Shown: positions 34,095 to 43,851 of the stretch, piece by piece
How the letters are laid out: each line of letters begins with the position of its first letter
Position numbering within the stretch: position 1 is the first letter of the stretch
Assembly (NCBI RefSeq): GCF_030547545.1
Contig: NZ_JAUOQE010000014.1
Location: 1 to 64,000, forward strand
Direction of reading: 5' to 3'
From: Amphritea sp. 1_MG-2023
GTDB taxonomy: Bacteria > Pseudomonadota > Gammaproteobacteria > Pseudomonadales > Balneatricaceae
DNA length: 64,000 bases
Notes under the pieces: generated by a model
The model's database searches: none
Seen by the model: only the letters and a program-made list of their open reading frames with translations
What the model was told of the DNA's origin: nothing
Program-made: the position numbers and the translations under genes

Positions 34095-35345
34095 ATGTTT
34101 GAATATATTCTAAAGGAAGATCAGGTGGCTGTATTATGGCTCGGCAAGTCCTTGGCCGATCTGCATAATATTCCTGTTGAATTGAAAGGCAAGATTACGA
34201 TTGATATGGCAACTCAGCCTGAACAAGCGTTGGACATGCTCGATGAGAATGGCTATCAGGTGATTGTGATGCAGCTGAGTCAAAGTGAGTTTGAATTTCG
34301 CTATGACTGGTTGCGCCGCGTGGCGGCAAAACATCCTGGGGTTATTCGTATTATGCTGAATGATGGGTTGCAGTCTTATCAAGCAGCTAAAGCTTCAGAG
34401 CTCTGTCATCGATCGCTATCATTTGACTCTGCGGTGAGTGAGTTATTTAACGTGGTGGGCGAGAGCTTGCACTTTATTCGGGCAGCGAATAAGCCGGCGA
34501 TTCTCGAATATGTGGGAGCCATACAACGGCTGCCGTCGCTACCCGGGGTTTATGTTGAGTTGAATGATGCATTGGCATCCGATAGGGCGGGAGCGGCGGA
34601 TATTGCCGCTATTATTGAAAAAGACCCCGCCATGAGTGCGAAAATATTGCAGTTGGTTAATTCCGCTTTTTTTGCCCTGAATAGTAAAATTTTTAAAATT
34701 AAAGATGCGGTGGTGACGCTCGGTGTACGGCAAATTCGCGATCTATTTTTACTCTCTAGGTTGTTTGAGCATTTCCCACAGGATAAAAATTGGTCCAGCT
34801 TTTCATTTGAAAATATATTTTTTCGTTCGATGGTGGTGGGACGTTTTGCACGTGCTATCTGTCGTGAGCAGCGTGTCAGTCCTGATGTGGCCGATAAAGC
34901 CTTTTTGGCGGCGTTACTTCAGGATATCGGCATGTTAGTCATAGCGACTCGGGAAGTAGAACGTTATAGCAAGGTATTACAGGAAGCGGCCACGCTGAAT
35001 CAACCGCTTTATGCCGTTGAAAAACTCCGACTGGGAGTGACTCATATGGAGGTCGGGGCTTGCATGTTGGGGCTTTGGAATTTACCGCCAGAGGTGGTTG
35101 AGGCAGTACTGTATCATTCTAACCCTAATGCAACGGTCAGCGAAAAGTTCACGCCGCTAACGGCTGTCCATTTAGCCGATGCCATTTTGCCGGATGTGGT
35201 GAATATTAATGATTGTCAAATTAGTAGCCGAGTTAATCAGAAGTATGTCATCCGTTTGGGGTTGCAGGATAAGCTGTCTTTATGGCAACAAATGTCGGAA
35301 GAGTTTGCTGCTCAGTTGTATACCGGTGCGGGCCAAGGGTTTTAA
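34095..35345 (+). CDS. HDOD-domain signalling protein with degenerate receiver-like N-terminus
   Basis: A 416-residue cytoplasmic protein. Residues 1-130 resemble a response-regulator receiver (VAVLWLGKS, YQVIVMQLSQ, GVIRIMLNDG) without the phosphorylated aspartate pattern. From about 140 an HDOD domain follows (LPSLPGVYVELNDAL, IIEKDPAMSAKILQLVNSAFFALN, AVVTLGVRQIRDL, AALLQDIGMLVI). HDOD proteins lack phosphodiesterase catalytic metals but act as scaffolds in c-di-GMP and motility signalling. It is single and ends 80 bp before trmA. The window's two c-di-GMP enzymes are not adjacent. Confidence 0.83.
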   Translation: MFEYILKEDQVAVLWLGKSLADLHNIPVELKGKITIDMATQPEQALDMLDENGYQVIVMQLSQSEFEFRYDWLRRVAAKHPGVIRIMLNDGLQSYQAAKASELCHRSLSFDSAVSELFNVVGESLHFIRAANKPAILEYVGAIQRLPSLPGVYVELNDALASDRAGAADIAAIIEKDPAMSAKILQLVNSAFFALNSKIFKIKDAVVTLGVRQIRDLFLLSRLFEHFPQDKNWSSFSFENIFFRSMVVGRFARAICREQRVSPDVADKAFLAALLQDIGMLVIATREVERYSKVLQEAATLNQPLYAVEKLRLGVTHMEVGACMLGLWNLPPEVVEAVLYHSNPNATVSEKFTPLTAVHLADAILPDVVNINDCQISSRVNQKYVIRLGLQDKLSLWQQMSEEFAAQLYTGAGQGF

Positions 35346-35425
35346 ACGCTATTCAGCGCTTGGAGTGATGCGGGTGGGCTGATAGAATGCGCGACCTGTT
35401 TTTCTGACATTTTTTCGAGGTTTAG

Positions 35426-36520
35426 ATGGCCCTGCCTGTTGTTGATCCGTCCCGCTATGATGCTCAATTGAGCGAAAAAAAAGCTGCTATCGAACAGCAA
35501 TTTGGTGATTTCAGTCTGCCTGATATCGAGCTGTTTGAATCGCAGAAAACGGCCTATCGATTGCGGGCTGAGTTTCGTGTGTGGCATGAAGGTGATGATC
35601 TTTATTATGTGATGTTTCAGCCAGGTGATAAGCATCAGCATAGCCGCTTGGAAAGTTGCCCCATGGTGTCTGAGCCCATTCAGCAGGTGATGTTTAAATT
35701 GCTGGATTATCTGCGGCCGAATGAAGTGCTGCGTCGTCGTCTGTTTCAAGTGGATTTTCTCAGCACATTGGCGGGTGAGGTGGTCATCAGCTTGCTCTAT
35801 CACAAGCCATTAGATGAGGCGTGGACCGCCGAGGCACAAAAACTGAAGCAGCATTTTGGTATTCACTTTATCGGCCGTAGTCGTAAAACCAAGATTGTAT
35901 TGGATCAGGATTATGCCGTTGAAAAGATGTGCGTGAATGGTCGTGAGCTGATCTATAAACAGGTTGAAAATAGCTTTACCCAACCCAACGGTGGAGTCTG
36001 TATTCAGATGCTGGCATGGGCACAGGATGTGACTCGCGATGCGGGTGGTGACTTGGTTGAGTTGTATTGTGGTAATGGTAATTTCACCATGGCGTTGGCG
36101 CAGAATTTTGATCAGGTCATCGCCACCGAAATTGCCAAAGTCTCGGTTGAAGCAGCGCAATATAATATCGAAGCCAATCAGGTCGATAATGTTAAAATTT
36201 TGCGCATGTCGAGTGAGGAGTTTTCGCAAGCATTGCAAGGTGTGCGAGAGTTTCGCCGCTTGAAGCAGAGTCAGGTAGATCTGAATACGTATAACTTTAG
36301 CACCGTGCTGGTCGATCCTCCCCGTAGTGGGCTGGATGATGAGACCGTCAAACAGGTCGCTGAATACGATAATATTGTCTATGTCTCATGTAACCCAGAA
36401 ACGTTACAGCATAATCTACAACAATTGACGCAGACGCATACGTTGCAGCGTTTTGCCATCTTTGATCAGTTTCCTTATACCCATCATCTCGAGTGTGGTG
36501 TTTATTTAACCCGCAAATAA
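35426..36520 (+). CDS. trmA: tRNA (uracil-54-C5)-methyltransferase
   Basis: A 364-residue SAM-dependent RNA methyltransferase, typical length for TrmA. SAM is bound by LVELYCGNGNFTMALAQNF. VDPPRSGLD is the substrate motif and the nucleophilic cysteine lies in YVSCNPETLQHNL. No N-terminal TRAM domain is present, which distinguishes it from RlmC/RlmD. It makes ribothymidine in the T-loop of tRNAs. Confidence 0.95.
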   Translation: MALPVVDPSRYDAQLSEKKAAIEQQFGDFSLPDIELFESQKTAYRLRAEFRVWHEGDDLYYVMFQPGDKHQHSRLESCPMVSEPIQQVMFKLLDYLRPNEVLRRRLFQVDFLSTLAGEVVISLLYHKPLDEAWTAEAQKLKQHFGIHFIGRSRKTKIVLDQDYAVEKMCVNGRELIYKQVENSFTQPNGGVCIQMLAWAQDVTRDAGGDLVELYCGNGNFTMALAQNFDQVIATEIAKVSVEAAQYNIEANQVDNVKILRMSSEEFSQALQGVREFRRLKQSQVDLNTYNFSTVLVDPPRSGLDDETVKQVAEYDNIVYVSCNPETLQHNLQQLTQTHTLQRFAIFDQFPYTHHLECGVYLTRK

Positions 36521-36731
36521 TGCCGAGTAAGAGCTGTGCCGCTATGGGCGTCATTGCGCCCCTGAGTATTGTCTTATAATACCTTGATGCTGCTGATAGC
36601 ATTGCTAAACCGATAAAAAGATACTGCTGAAATCATTTTATCGGGAGGTAGTGTTATGCTCAGAGGGTCTTCAGCGCCGGTTATGCTATCGGCATGGTTC
36701 GTTACATCTTCATTCTGTCAGGGAGAGTAGG

Positions 36732-39700
36732 ATGTCAGCACTGTTTCGTGTTAAAGGTTTTTTGGCGTTCATCAGCATTGCGTTTATCAATGCATTTGTT
36801 GATCTTGGGCACAAAATTATCATTCAGAATACGTTGTTCAAGGCGTATGACGGGGATTTACAGATTGTCTTGACGGCGGTGGTCAATGGATTGATTTTAC
36901 TGCCATTCATTCTGTTATTCACGCCAGCGGGGTTTCTGTCCGATAAATACCCTAAAAACCGCGTGATGAAGTTTTCCGCTTGGGCGGCGGTTGGCGTGAC
37001 GTTGCTGATAACGCTCTGTTATTTTCAGGGTTGGTTTATCGCGGCGTTTGCGCTGACATTTATCTTGGCATTGCAGAGTGCTTTTTATTCCCCGGCAAAA
37101 TATGGCTTCATTCGAGAGCTGCTTGGTGAAGAGAATATCACTGAGGGAAATGGTTGGGTTCAGGCCGTTACCATGGTGGCTATTCTGTCAGCTATCGCGG
37201 TCTTTTCGTTACTGTTTGAAATACGAGTAGAGGGCGCGTTGCAGCTATCTCCTGAGGCGAGTTTGCAGAAAATAGCGCCGTTAGGTTGGCTGTTGGTGAT
37301 GGGCGCGATGTTTGAGTTGGCGCTTGCTTATCGACTGCCGAAGTTACGAGTAACGGATCATCAAGCTCGTTATGATTGGCAGGCTTACCGTAGCGGGCGC
37401 ACGCTAAAACATAATCTCGCTATGATCTATCATAACCGCACGATCTGGCTCTCGATTATCGGTGTATCGCTATTTTGGTCCGTCAGTCAGGTGATGTTAG
37501 CGGTTTTCCCCGCGGTGGCTGAGAGTCATCATGGCATTCATAATACCTTTGTTATTCAAGGCACCATGGCGCTGGCGGGCGTCGGGATTATGCTGGGTTC
37601 AATGCTAGCGGGCCGCTGGTCACCGCACTATATCAATATTGGGTTGATCCCTCTGGGGGCGGTTGGTCTTGCTGCTGGGTTGATTTTGTTGCCTCAGGCG
37701 GCATCAATATGGTCGCAAGGTTGTGTCTTCTTTGTTATCGGCTTGAGCGGTGCATGGTTAAATGTGCCGCTGCAATCGCTGATTCAGTTTAACGCCAAGG
37801 GTAATCAAACCGGTAAAGTGCTGGCTGGCAGTAACTTTATTCAAAATATCACCATGCTTGGGTTTCTGGCGATGACGGTGATGGCGGCTTGGGCTGGCAT
37901 CGACGGGCTGTGGCTGCTGTGGTTACTTGCTTTTATCGCAGTTGTCGGAGCGTTGTGTGCGATTCGGATGTTGCCACAGGCGTTGGTGCGAGTATTACTG
38001 GCCGCTTTAATTAAACGTAAATATAACCTTCAAGTGCTGGGCTTTGAAAATCTGCCGCGTGCTGGGCAGGGCGTTATGCTGCTGGGCAATCATATCAGCT
38101 GGTTAGATTGGGCGATGATTCAGATGGCCTGTCCTCGGCACATTCATTTTGTGATGGAACGTTCTATTTATGAGCGCTGGTATCTGAAATGGTTTTTATC
38201 GATGTATCGTGTCATTCCTATTTCGAGTGGTAAAAGCCGCGAGGCGCTAGACTCGGTCAGAGCGTTGATCAGTGCTGGGCAGGTTGTTTGTTTGTTTCCT
38301 GAAGGGGCTATTAGTTATACCGGTCAGATCGGTGAGTTTAAAAAGGGTTTTGAGCGGGCGTGTGAAGGGGCTAACGGAGTGATTGTGCCTTTTTATCTGC
38401 GGGGCTTGTGGGGGAGTCGTTTTTCTCGCTCGACGGATAAGATGAAAACACTTCGTCGCGGTGGCATGAAGCGTGATGTGATTGTCGCTTATGGTCAGCC
38501 GATGCCGGTGAGTAGTCCGGCTTTTGACGTTAAAAAGAAAGTGACTGAGTTATCGATACACACCTGGGAGCGTTATACGCAAACATTGCCGCCACTACCG
38601 CAAAGCTTTATCGCCACCGCTAAATCCGCACTCTCCGATATGGCTATCGCGGATGTGAAAGGCGAGCCGTTGAGTTATCGGCGCTTACTCACCGCTGTGG
38701 TGTTATTCAGTCGGCGATTGAAAAAAACACCGGGTCAACGCTTGGGTTTGTTGCTGCCGACTTCCAGTGCGGGGGCTATTGCCAATCTGGCGGGATTGTT
38801 TGCGGGTAAAACCTTGGTCAATATCAACTTCACCGCCGCTGAGGAGGCGCAACTCGCGGCGCTCCAGCAGGCGGATGTTAAAACGATTCTGACGGCGCAT
38901 CAGTTTATTGCCAAGCTTAAGATGCGGGGGATCGATACTGAGCCGCTGTTAGCGGGCCGACAAGTCGTGTATATGGAGGAGGTGAAAGCGCAGCTAGGTA
39001 AGACTGAAGCATTGATCACCATGGGGTTGCTGAGCATTTTGCCGACGTCATTCTTACAGGGCTGGCTAGGGGCGGGGCAGCGAGTCGAAGAAACCGCGGC
39101 GATTATGTTTTCATCCGGTAGTGAGGGGGCCCCTAAGGGGGTTATGTTGAGTCATCGTAATATCTTGGCGAATCTTCGTCAGATTGCCGATGTTCTCAAT
39201 GTTCGTGACGATGATTGCATTATGGCAACGTTACCCCTGTTTCATGCCTTTGGTTTGACGGTTACCACCTTTATGCCATTGATTGAAGGATTACCGTTAG
39301 TGTGCCATCCCGATCCAACGGATGCTTATAATATCGGTAAAGGGGTGGCTAAATATCGCGCCACGCTGATCTGTGCGACCTCGACTTTTTTACGCCTTTA
39401 TACGCGTAGTAAAAAACTTCACCCGTTGATGTTGCAGTCGATTCGAGTAGCGGTAGCCGGTGCTGAAAGGCTTGATCCGGCGGTACAGCAAGCCTTTGAG
39501 GCTCGTTTTCGAGTGCCGGTGATTGAAGGTTATGGCTCGACGGAAACGACCCCTGTGGCGGGTGTCAATCTGCCGGATTATTTATCAGTCGATGGCTGGT
39601 TCGTACAGGTGGGTACGCGTCCGGGTACGGTGGGGCTGGCGTTACCAGGCTCGACTTTTCGTATTGTCGATCCCGATACCTTGGTCGAGCTGCCGACCGG

Positions 39701-40196
39701 TGAAGATGGTCTGATTTTGATTGGTGGCACGCAGATCATGCAAGGCTATCTCAATGCGCCTGACAAAACCGCCGACGTGATTGTCGAAATGGATGGTTTG
39801 CGTTGGTATAAAAGTGGCGATAAGGGACACCTTGATGAGGATGGTTTCTTGACCATCGTTGATCGTTATTCTCGGTTTGCTAAGCTCGGTGGCGAAATGG
39901 TGAGTTTGGGGGCCGTTGAAAGCGAAATCAAAAAGCATCTGGCGGATGAGGATGTTGGCCTGGTGGCGATTAATCTACCGGATGAGCGCAAGGGCGAGCA
40001 GATTGTTTTACTGCTGGATGCGGCTATCGATGTCGATCAGTTCCGTCAGCGGTTAACGCATCAGGGCGTAGCACCGCTGATGTTGCCCGCCAAGGTGTTT
40101 CATGTTGAGCAGATACCCCTATTAGGCAGCGGTAAGGTGGATTATCCGGCGGCACGTCGATTGGCCGAGCGATTGATCAACCCTGCTGCGGATTGA
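36732..40196 (+). CDS. aas: Bifunctional lysophospholipid transporter-acyltransferase/acyl-ACP synthetase (Aas with fused LplT)
   Basis: An approximately 1154-residue fusion. Residues 1-400 are a 12-helix MFS transporter (LplT-like). About 425-620 is a PlsC acyltransferase (LLGNHISWLDWAM, with the HX4D motif; FPEGAIS). About 640 to the end is an AMP-binding ligase (FSSGSEGAPKGVMLSH, YGSTETTP, WYKSGDKGHLDEDG). In E. coli lplT and aas are separate adjacent genes; here flipping and reacylation of lysophospholipids are covalently linked. ATG 36732 is chosen from GGAG six bases upstream; an 81-base extension upstream is unlikely. Confidence 0.92.
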   Translation: MSALFRVKGFLAFISIAFINAFVDLGHKIIIQNTLFKAYDGDLQIVLTAVVNGLILLPFILLFTPAGFLSDKYPKNRVMKFSAWAAVGVTLLITLCYFQGWFIAAFALTFILALQSAFYSPAKYGFIRELLGEENITEGNGWVQAVTMVAILSAIAVFSLLFEIRVEGALQLSPEASLQKIAPLGWLLVMGAMFELALAYRLPKLRVTDHQARYDWQAYRSGRTLKHNLAMIYHNRTIWLSIIGVSLFWSVSQVMLAVFPAVAESHHGIHNTFVIQGTMALAGVGIMLGSMLAGRWSPHYINIGLIPLGAVGLAAGLILLPQAASIWSQGCVFFVIGLSGAWLNVPLQSLIQFNAKGNQTGKVLAGSNFIQNITMLGFLAMTVMAAWAGIDGLWLLWLLAFIAVVGALCAIRMLPQALVRVLLAALIKRKYNLQVLGFENLPRAGQGVMLLGNHISWLDWAMIQMACPRHIHFVMERSIYERWYLKWFLSMYRVIPISSGKSREALDSVRALISAGQVVCLFPEGAISYTGQIGEFKKGFERACEGANGVIVPFYLRGLWGSRFSRSTDKMKTLRRGGMKRDVIVAYGQPMPVSSPAFDVKKKVTELSIHTWERYTQTLPPLPQSFIATAKSALSDMAIADVKGEPLSYRRLLTAVVLFSRRLKKTPGQRLGLLLPTSSAGAIANLAGLFAGKTLVNINFTAAEEAQLAALQQADVKTILTAHQFIAKLKMRGIDTEPLLAGRQVVYMEEVKAQLGKTEALITMGLLSILPTSFLQGWLGAGQRVEETAAIMFSSGSEGAPKGVMLSHRNILANLRQIADVLNVRDDDCIMATLPLFHAFGLTVTTFMPLIEGLPLVCHPDPTDAYNIGKGVAKYRATLICATSTFLRLYTRSKKLHPLMLQSIRVAVAGAERLDPAVQQAFEARFRVPVIEGYGSTETTPVAGVNLPDYLSVDGWFVQVGTRPGTVGLALPGSTFRIVDPDTLVELPTGEDGLILIGGTQIMQGYLNAPDKTADVIVEMDGLRWYKSGDKGHLDEDGFLTIVDRYSRFAKLGGEMVSLGAVESEIKKHLADEDVGLVAINLPDERKGEQIVLLLDAAIDVDQFRQRLTHQGVAPLMLPAKVFHVEQIPLLGSGKVDYPAARRLAERLINPAAD

Positions 40197-40467
40197 TCGC
40201 TAATGGGTCGGCAGACCTGCGATAGTGGGTCGTAGGCCGATAAGATGTTGTCAATTATTTTTTATGGTCACTATCGAATCGGCCTTAGAGTGAGAAATTG
40301 TGTTCGCTAAGGTGATGCTTAATCAGTGATATTCGAGCGCTTAGGCTGACAAGGCAGGCGGATGGCTCGATTTTTTTGACGATCATATCGCTCGAGATTG
40401 TAGGTATATCTTAATGGGGATGTTGAGATAAAATTATTAACTATCCATATTTTTATAAAGTTATCTA

Positions 40468-41340
40468 ATGATTAATCCTGTTTTCCTGCGCACTTTTATG
40501 TCGTTGGTAAAGACTAAGCACTTCACTCGCACCGCTGAATCGCTCAATATGACTCAGCCAGGAGTGAGTCAGCATATTAAAAAGCTGGAGGAGCGGTTAG
40601 GTAAGTCGCTGCTACACCGGCATGGAAAAACCTTCGAATTAACGCCGGCGGGTGAGCGTTTATATCAGTTTGGCTTGCAGCAGGCCGAGGCTGAAGCGGA
40701 ATTGATCAGTGCGATGGTCGGTGATGATCAGTATGCCGGTGAGTGTAAAATTGCCTGTTCTGGCTCGATGGCGATGCAGCTTTATCCCCGCTTACTCGGC
40801 TTGCAGCAACAATATCCAAGGCTCTCTTGTAGTGTTGAAGCCGCGCCAAATGGGGTTATTCTTGAGCGGATTAGAAGTAATCAATCTGATATGGGCATTA
40901 TGACTCAGTTAATCGTCGAGCAGAAGCTAACGCAGCAAAAACTAGGGGAGGATGCATTATGCCTCGTAGTGCCGGTTGGCTGTGATACCTCTTGGGAAGG
41001 GTTGATGCAGCTGGGCTTTATCGATCATCCCGACGGGCATCATTACGCGACGCAGGTATTGGAGGCGAATTTTTCTGATCACTATCATCGCCGTCAAAAA
41101 ATACCCGTGTCGAGTTATATTAATCAGCTCAGTCAGATTTTGTTGCCGGTATCGCAAGGGTTGGGCTTTACGGTTTTACCTAAATCATCGGTCGAGGCTT
41201 TTCCTTATCCTCAGCTGATTGAACGGGCGTCACTGCCGACGTCAGTGAACGAAACTGTTTACCTTATTTATAAAAAACACCGTCCACTTCCGGCCCGCTA
41301 TGGGTTAATTAAAGATCTTTTGCTGGGGCTTTGGGCTTAG
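40468..41340 (+). CDS. LysR-family regulator with stop codon at an element junction
   Basis: A 290-residue LysR protein with HTH VKTKHFTRTAESLNMTQPGV and SQHIKKLEERLGKSLLHR. The last codons are LLLGLWA then TAG. The G of TAG is the first base of the MITE-like element at 41340. If the element and one copy of CTTA are removed, the frame would read GCT TAA, so the protein would be unchanged. No partner gene is adjacent; its target is unknown. Confidence 0.86.
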   Translation: MINPVFLRTFMSLVKTKHFTRTAESLNMTQPGVSQHIKKLEERLGKSLLHRHGKTFELTPAGERLYQFGLQQAEAEAELISAMVGDDQYAGECKIACSGSMAMQLYPRLLGLQQQYPRLSCSVEAAPNGVILERIRSNQSDMGIMTQLIVEQKLTQQKLGEDALCLVVPVGCDTSWEGLMQLGFIDHPDGHHYATQVLEANFSDHYHRRQKIPVSSYINQLSQILLPVSQGLGFTVLPKSSVEAFPYPQLIERASLPTSVNETVYLIYKKHRPLPARYGLIKDLLLGLWA

Positions 41341-41502
41341 GAAGGTGCGAATAAGTCAATTACGCCTCTGGCTTACAGAGAAGCTGGAGATCAAGGCAAC
41401 AGTTACAGGCATATTGGTTGTATGTCGAAAAATGTTAACGCTGAGATCCTGCTTCTCTGAAAGCCCCGAAGGGAGAACATAACGGACTTATTCGCACCTT
41501 CC
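41340..41502. mobile_element. 163-bp MITE-like element with 18-bp perfect terminal inverted repeats
   Basis: GGAAGGTGCGAATAAGTC at 41340-41357 is the exact reverse complement of 41485-41502. CTTA flanks both sides (41336-41339 and 41503-41506), as expected of a target-site duplication. The interior is too short for a transposase. An internal hairpin CCCGAAGGG lies near 41465. Its right-hand 32 bases are shared with the element end at 43-74. It would be mobilised in trans by a transposase with the same ends. Confidence 0.8.
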
Positions 41503-41674
41503 CTTAAAAAATTGGCCGCTGAATATGGCTCTTGACGGCTTTGGCGGGTCTCTTCTATCGCGTAAACCCGATGACCGATATGTAAGCGCATCGGCGAAGC
41601 TGATGATGCCTGTGAGTATCTTGACTAAAGTGATACATGCTCATGTAACCTCTTAAAAGGGCGTGATCTCAATA
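41503..41674. other. Intergenic stretch after the element
   Basis: About 170 bp between the MITE-like element and the end of the diguanylate cyclase gene. A 62-codon reverse frame spanning the element (41403-41591) is an artefact of the repeat and is not called. No terminator was clear. Confidence 0.4.
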
Positions 41675-43444
41675 TTAGATGACTATTTTATCTCGGCCAC
41701 CACTTTTGGCTTGATAGAGTTTACGATCGGCGCGCTCAATCAGCTCTTTTGTCGAAATGGCTGTACCTTCTTCAACATGAACAACGCCAAAGCTCATCGT
41801 AATGCAGTGGTTTTGCACCACCGGATTGTCTTTGAAATGATCTCTGATGCTATTCAGTCGGCTCTTCACTTGAGTCACAGGGGTGTTCATAAATACCAAG
41901 ATGAATTCTTCACCGCCATAGCGAGCAATAATATCGATCGAAAAACGCGTATGATTTTTAAGGTTGTCGGCAACGGCAATCAGCGCTTGATCGCCGGCGG
42001 TGTGTCCGAGTTCGTCATTGATGCGCTTAAAATGGTCGATATCGCATAACACAAAGGTCAGTGGTTGATGCGATTGTTGGGCATTGGTTAAGGCGAGCTC
42101 CAACGCCTGATAAAGGCCTCGTCTGTTATACAGCTGTGTTAGCTCATCGGTCAGTGCGTTCTCGAGTAGAGAGCTATTTTCGTTTTGCAGGACGGAGGTT
42201 CTTTCCGCTACTTTTTTCTCTAGGTTTTGCATGATATCGAAAAGATTATCGGCCATTGAGCTAAGCCCTTGCCCCAGTGAATTGATCTCACGGACATTAC
42301 TCAGCGGGTGCGGTAGTGTTTGAATGCGCTTGATATTCTGACTATTGGCCGCTTGATTGAGTAGTTGTATGGGTTTGCCGATATACCAAGCGATCAATGA
42401 GCCGATCAGGCCGATGCAAATAAACAGCACTAAGGTAATGAAAATCGTGCTTTGGGTGTAGTCGGTTAAGAGGCGCTTATGATAAGCACTCGGAATCAGG
42501 ATGCCGAGCACCCAGTTTTTACCATGCTGAAGCGAAATTGAGCGAACAAAATATAAATACTCCTGATCAGTCTCGCTGAGCTGGTGTGTGCCTGCGGTTA
42601 AGTGTTGGCTCGCCAATCGAAAGGCTTTATTCGGGTGATCGTGTAGCTTAGCGCGGGTGGTAACTCCATCCGCTTGGTGATACAGCGCGTCCTCTTCCGA
42701 GGTGGCGATGAGGGTGCCATTTTCTTCGGCTAAAAAGAGGTGGGCACCGTCAACGAGTTCTAACGATTGAAGATATTCATCGAGCTCGATTAAAGCGATG
42801 CTGGTGGCGGTGACCCCTAAAAGCATCCCTGTTTGATCATAAATGGGAGCCGATAGGCCAATACCGAGGGTTGGATAGCCGTAATAAGGATGAATATCAC
42901 TCCACGTTATACTCCCCTTGGTTATGGCATCTTGATAAAAAGGCCGTCCCCTAGGGTCGTAGCTAAAGGTTGCATCGGATAGTATCTTCGAGCCAATATG
43001 ATGCACCGGATCATACTCAAACCCTTCCATTGTCAGCGGTTTGTCCATGAAGTTGGCGGCGATGTTATGCTTGCCTTTGTTGATGGGATCTTGTGCTGAC
43101 GCAAGGTAGCGACCATCCGCTGTTGCCGTTGAAATGAAAGTCATTTGATTGTACGGCGTCGCTTGTTCATAAAAACGACTCGCCAGAGGGGTTAGATCAT
43201 CAAGCAGTTCAGGGCGGTGAGAAAAGGCGTTAAGATTTGTTTCGATAATATGGCTTAGTGGCGCCATGAAATCTTGCACACGGTCATAAATACGGTCTTC
43301 GACCTCTTTGATATATTGCATACCGACACTGTTTGCAATACTGGAAATTGTAACGCTGGACATGAAAAACATCGTCATGCCCGAGATCAGCGTCAGCACG
43401 ACGAATGGGGTAACAATTAACCAGCGTAATGGAACAGACTTCAT
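41675..43444 (-). CDS. Diguanylate cyclase with periplasmic dCache sensor
   Basis: A 589-residue inner-membrane protein. Helices lie near 8-30 and 335-360 and flank a periplasmic double-Cache-like sensor (DPRGRPFYQDAI, PIYDQTGMLLGVTATSI). A short linker/coiled coil (VAERTSVLQNENSSLLENAL) leads to a GGDEF domain with the active motif RYGGEEF, so it should make c-di-GMP. The inhibitory I-site RxxD five residues upstream is not intact: the sequence reads FSID, with phenylalanine where arginine belongs. Product inhibition may therefore be weak. Small molecules such as amino acids are typical dCache ligands. Confidence 0.88.
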   Translation of the reverse strand: MKSVPLRWLIVTPFVVLTLISGMTMFFMSSVTISSIANSVGMQYIKEVEDRIYDRVQDFMAPLSHIIETNLNAFSHRPELLDDLTPLASRFYEQATPYNQMTFISTATADGRYLASAQDPINKGKHNIAANFMDKPLTMEGFEYDPVHHIGSKILSDATFSYDPRGRPFYQDAITKGSITWSDIHPYYGYPTLGIGLSAPIYDQTGMLLGVTATSIALIELDEYLQSLELVDGAHLFLAEENGTLIATSEEDALYHQADGVTTRAKLHDHPNKAFRLASQHLTAGTHQLSETDQEYLYFVRSISLQHGKNWVLGILIPSAYHKRLLTDYTQSTIFITLVLFICIGLIGSLIAWYIGKPIQLLNQAANSQNIKRIQTLPHPLSNVREINSLGQGLSSMADNLFDIMQNLEKKVAERTSVLQNENSSLLENALTDELTQLYNRRGLYQALELALTNAQQSHQPLTFVLCDIDHFKRINDELGHTAGDQALIAVADNLKNHTRFSIDIIARYGGEEFILVFMNTPVTQVKSRLNSIRDHFKDNPVVQNHCITMSFGVVHVEEGTAISTKELIERADRKLYQAKSGGRDKIVI

Positions 43445-43851
43445 CTATGGTTTACTCATGTTATAGCTTTCGCCTTAATTAAGCTGACATAAATTGATGG
43501 ATTATTAATCCCAATATTGTAGCGATTCCCTGATTATAAAGCCGATATGTGCCGGCAAATATCGACTAAAACAGCTCTGTTTTTACCCATAATGAGGACT
43601 AATAACGCTGTTCTTGTAAGTTATACTTAATGTGTTACAGCGTAAACCTTTCTTTAGTGTCAATGACACCATTGATAGAGCGATGCTGTTACTATCGTCT
43701 GCACTGAATATGGGATGAAATCAGGCGTCTGAGGTTGTTATAAATCACCCTGCGTCATTGGCGTTCTGGAGAGCTTTAAGGCATAATTCCTACTAAATTA
43801 GTTGGTTATTATAAGCGATCATCAGTATGGCCGCTGTGTGAGGTACGTGTG
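43445..43851. promoter_or_regulatory. Divergent intergenic region, cyclase gene and apbC
   Basis: A 407-bp gap between divergent genes, AT-rich near 43600-43640. It must hold both promoters. No repeat or RNA gene was recognised. Confidence 0.3.

Noticed and set aside
36651-36731. N-terminal extension of Aas by 27 residues
   Set aside because: The extension lacks a ribosome binding site. GGAG six bases before ATG 36732 and homology of the MFS start support the shorter form.
41403-41591. 62-codon reverse frame containing REGANKSVMFS
   Set aside because: It spans the right end of the MITE-like element. The shared peptide comes from the repeat, not from a conserved protein.
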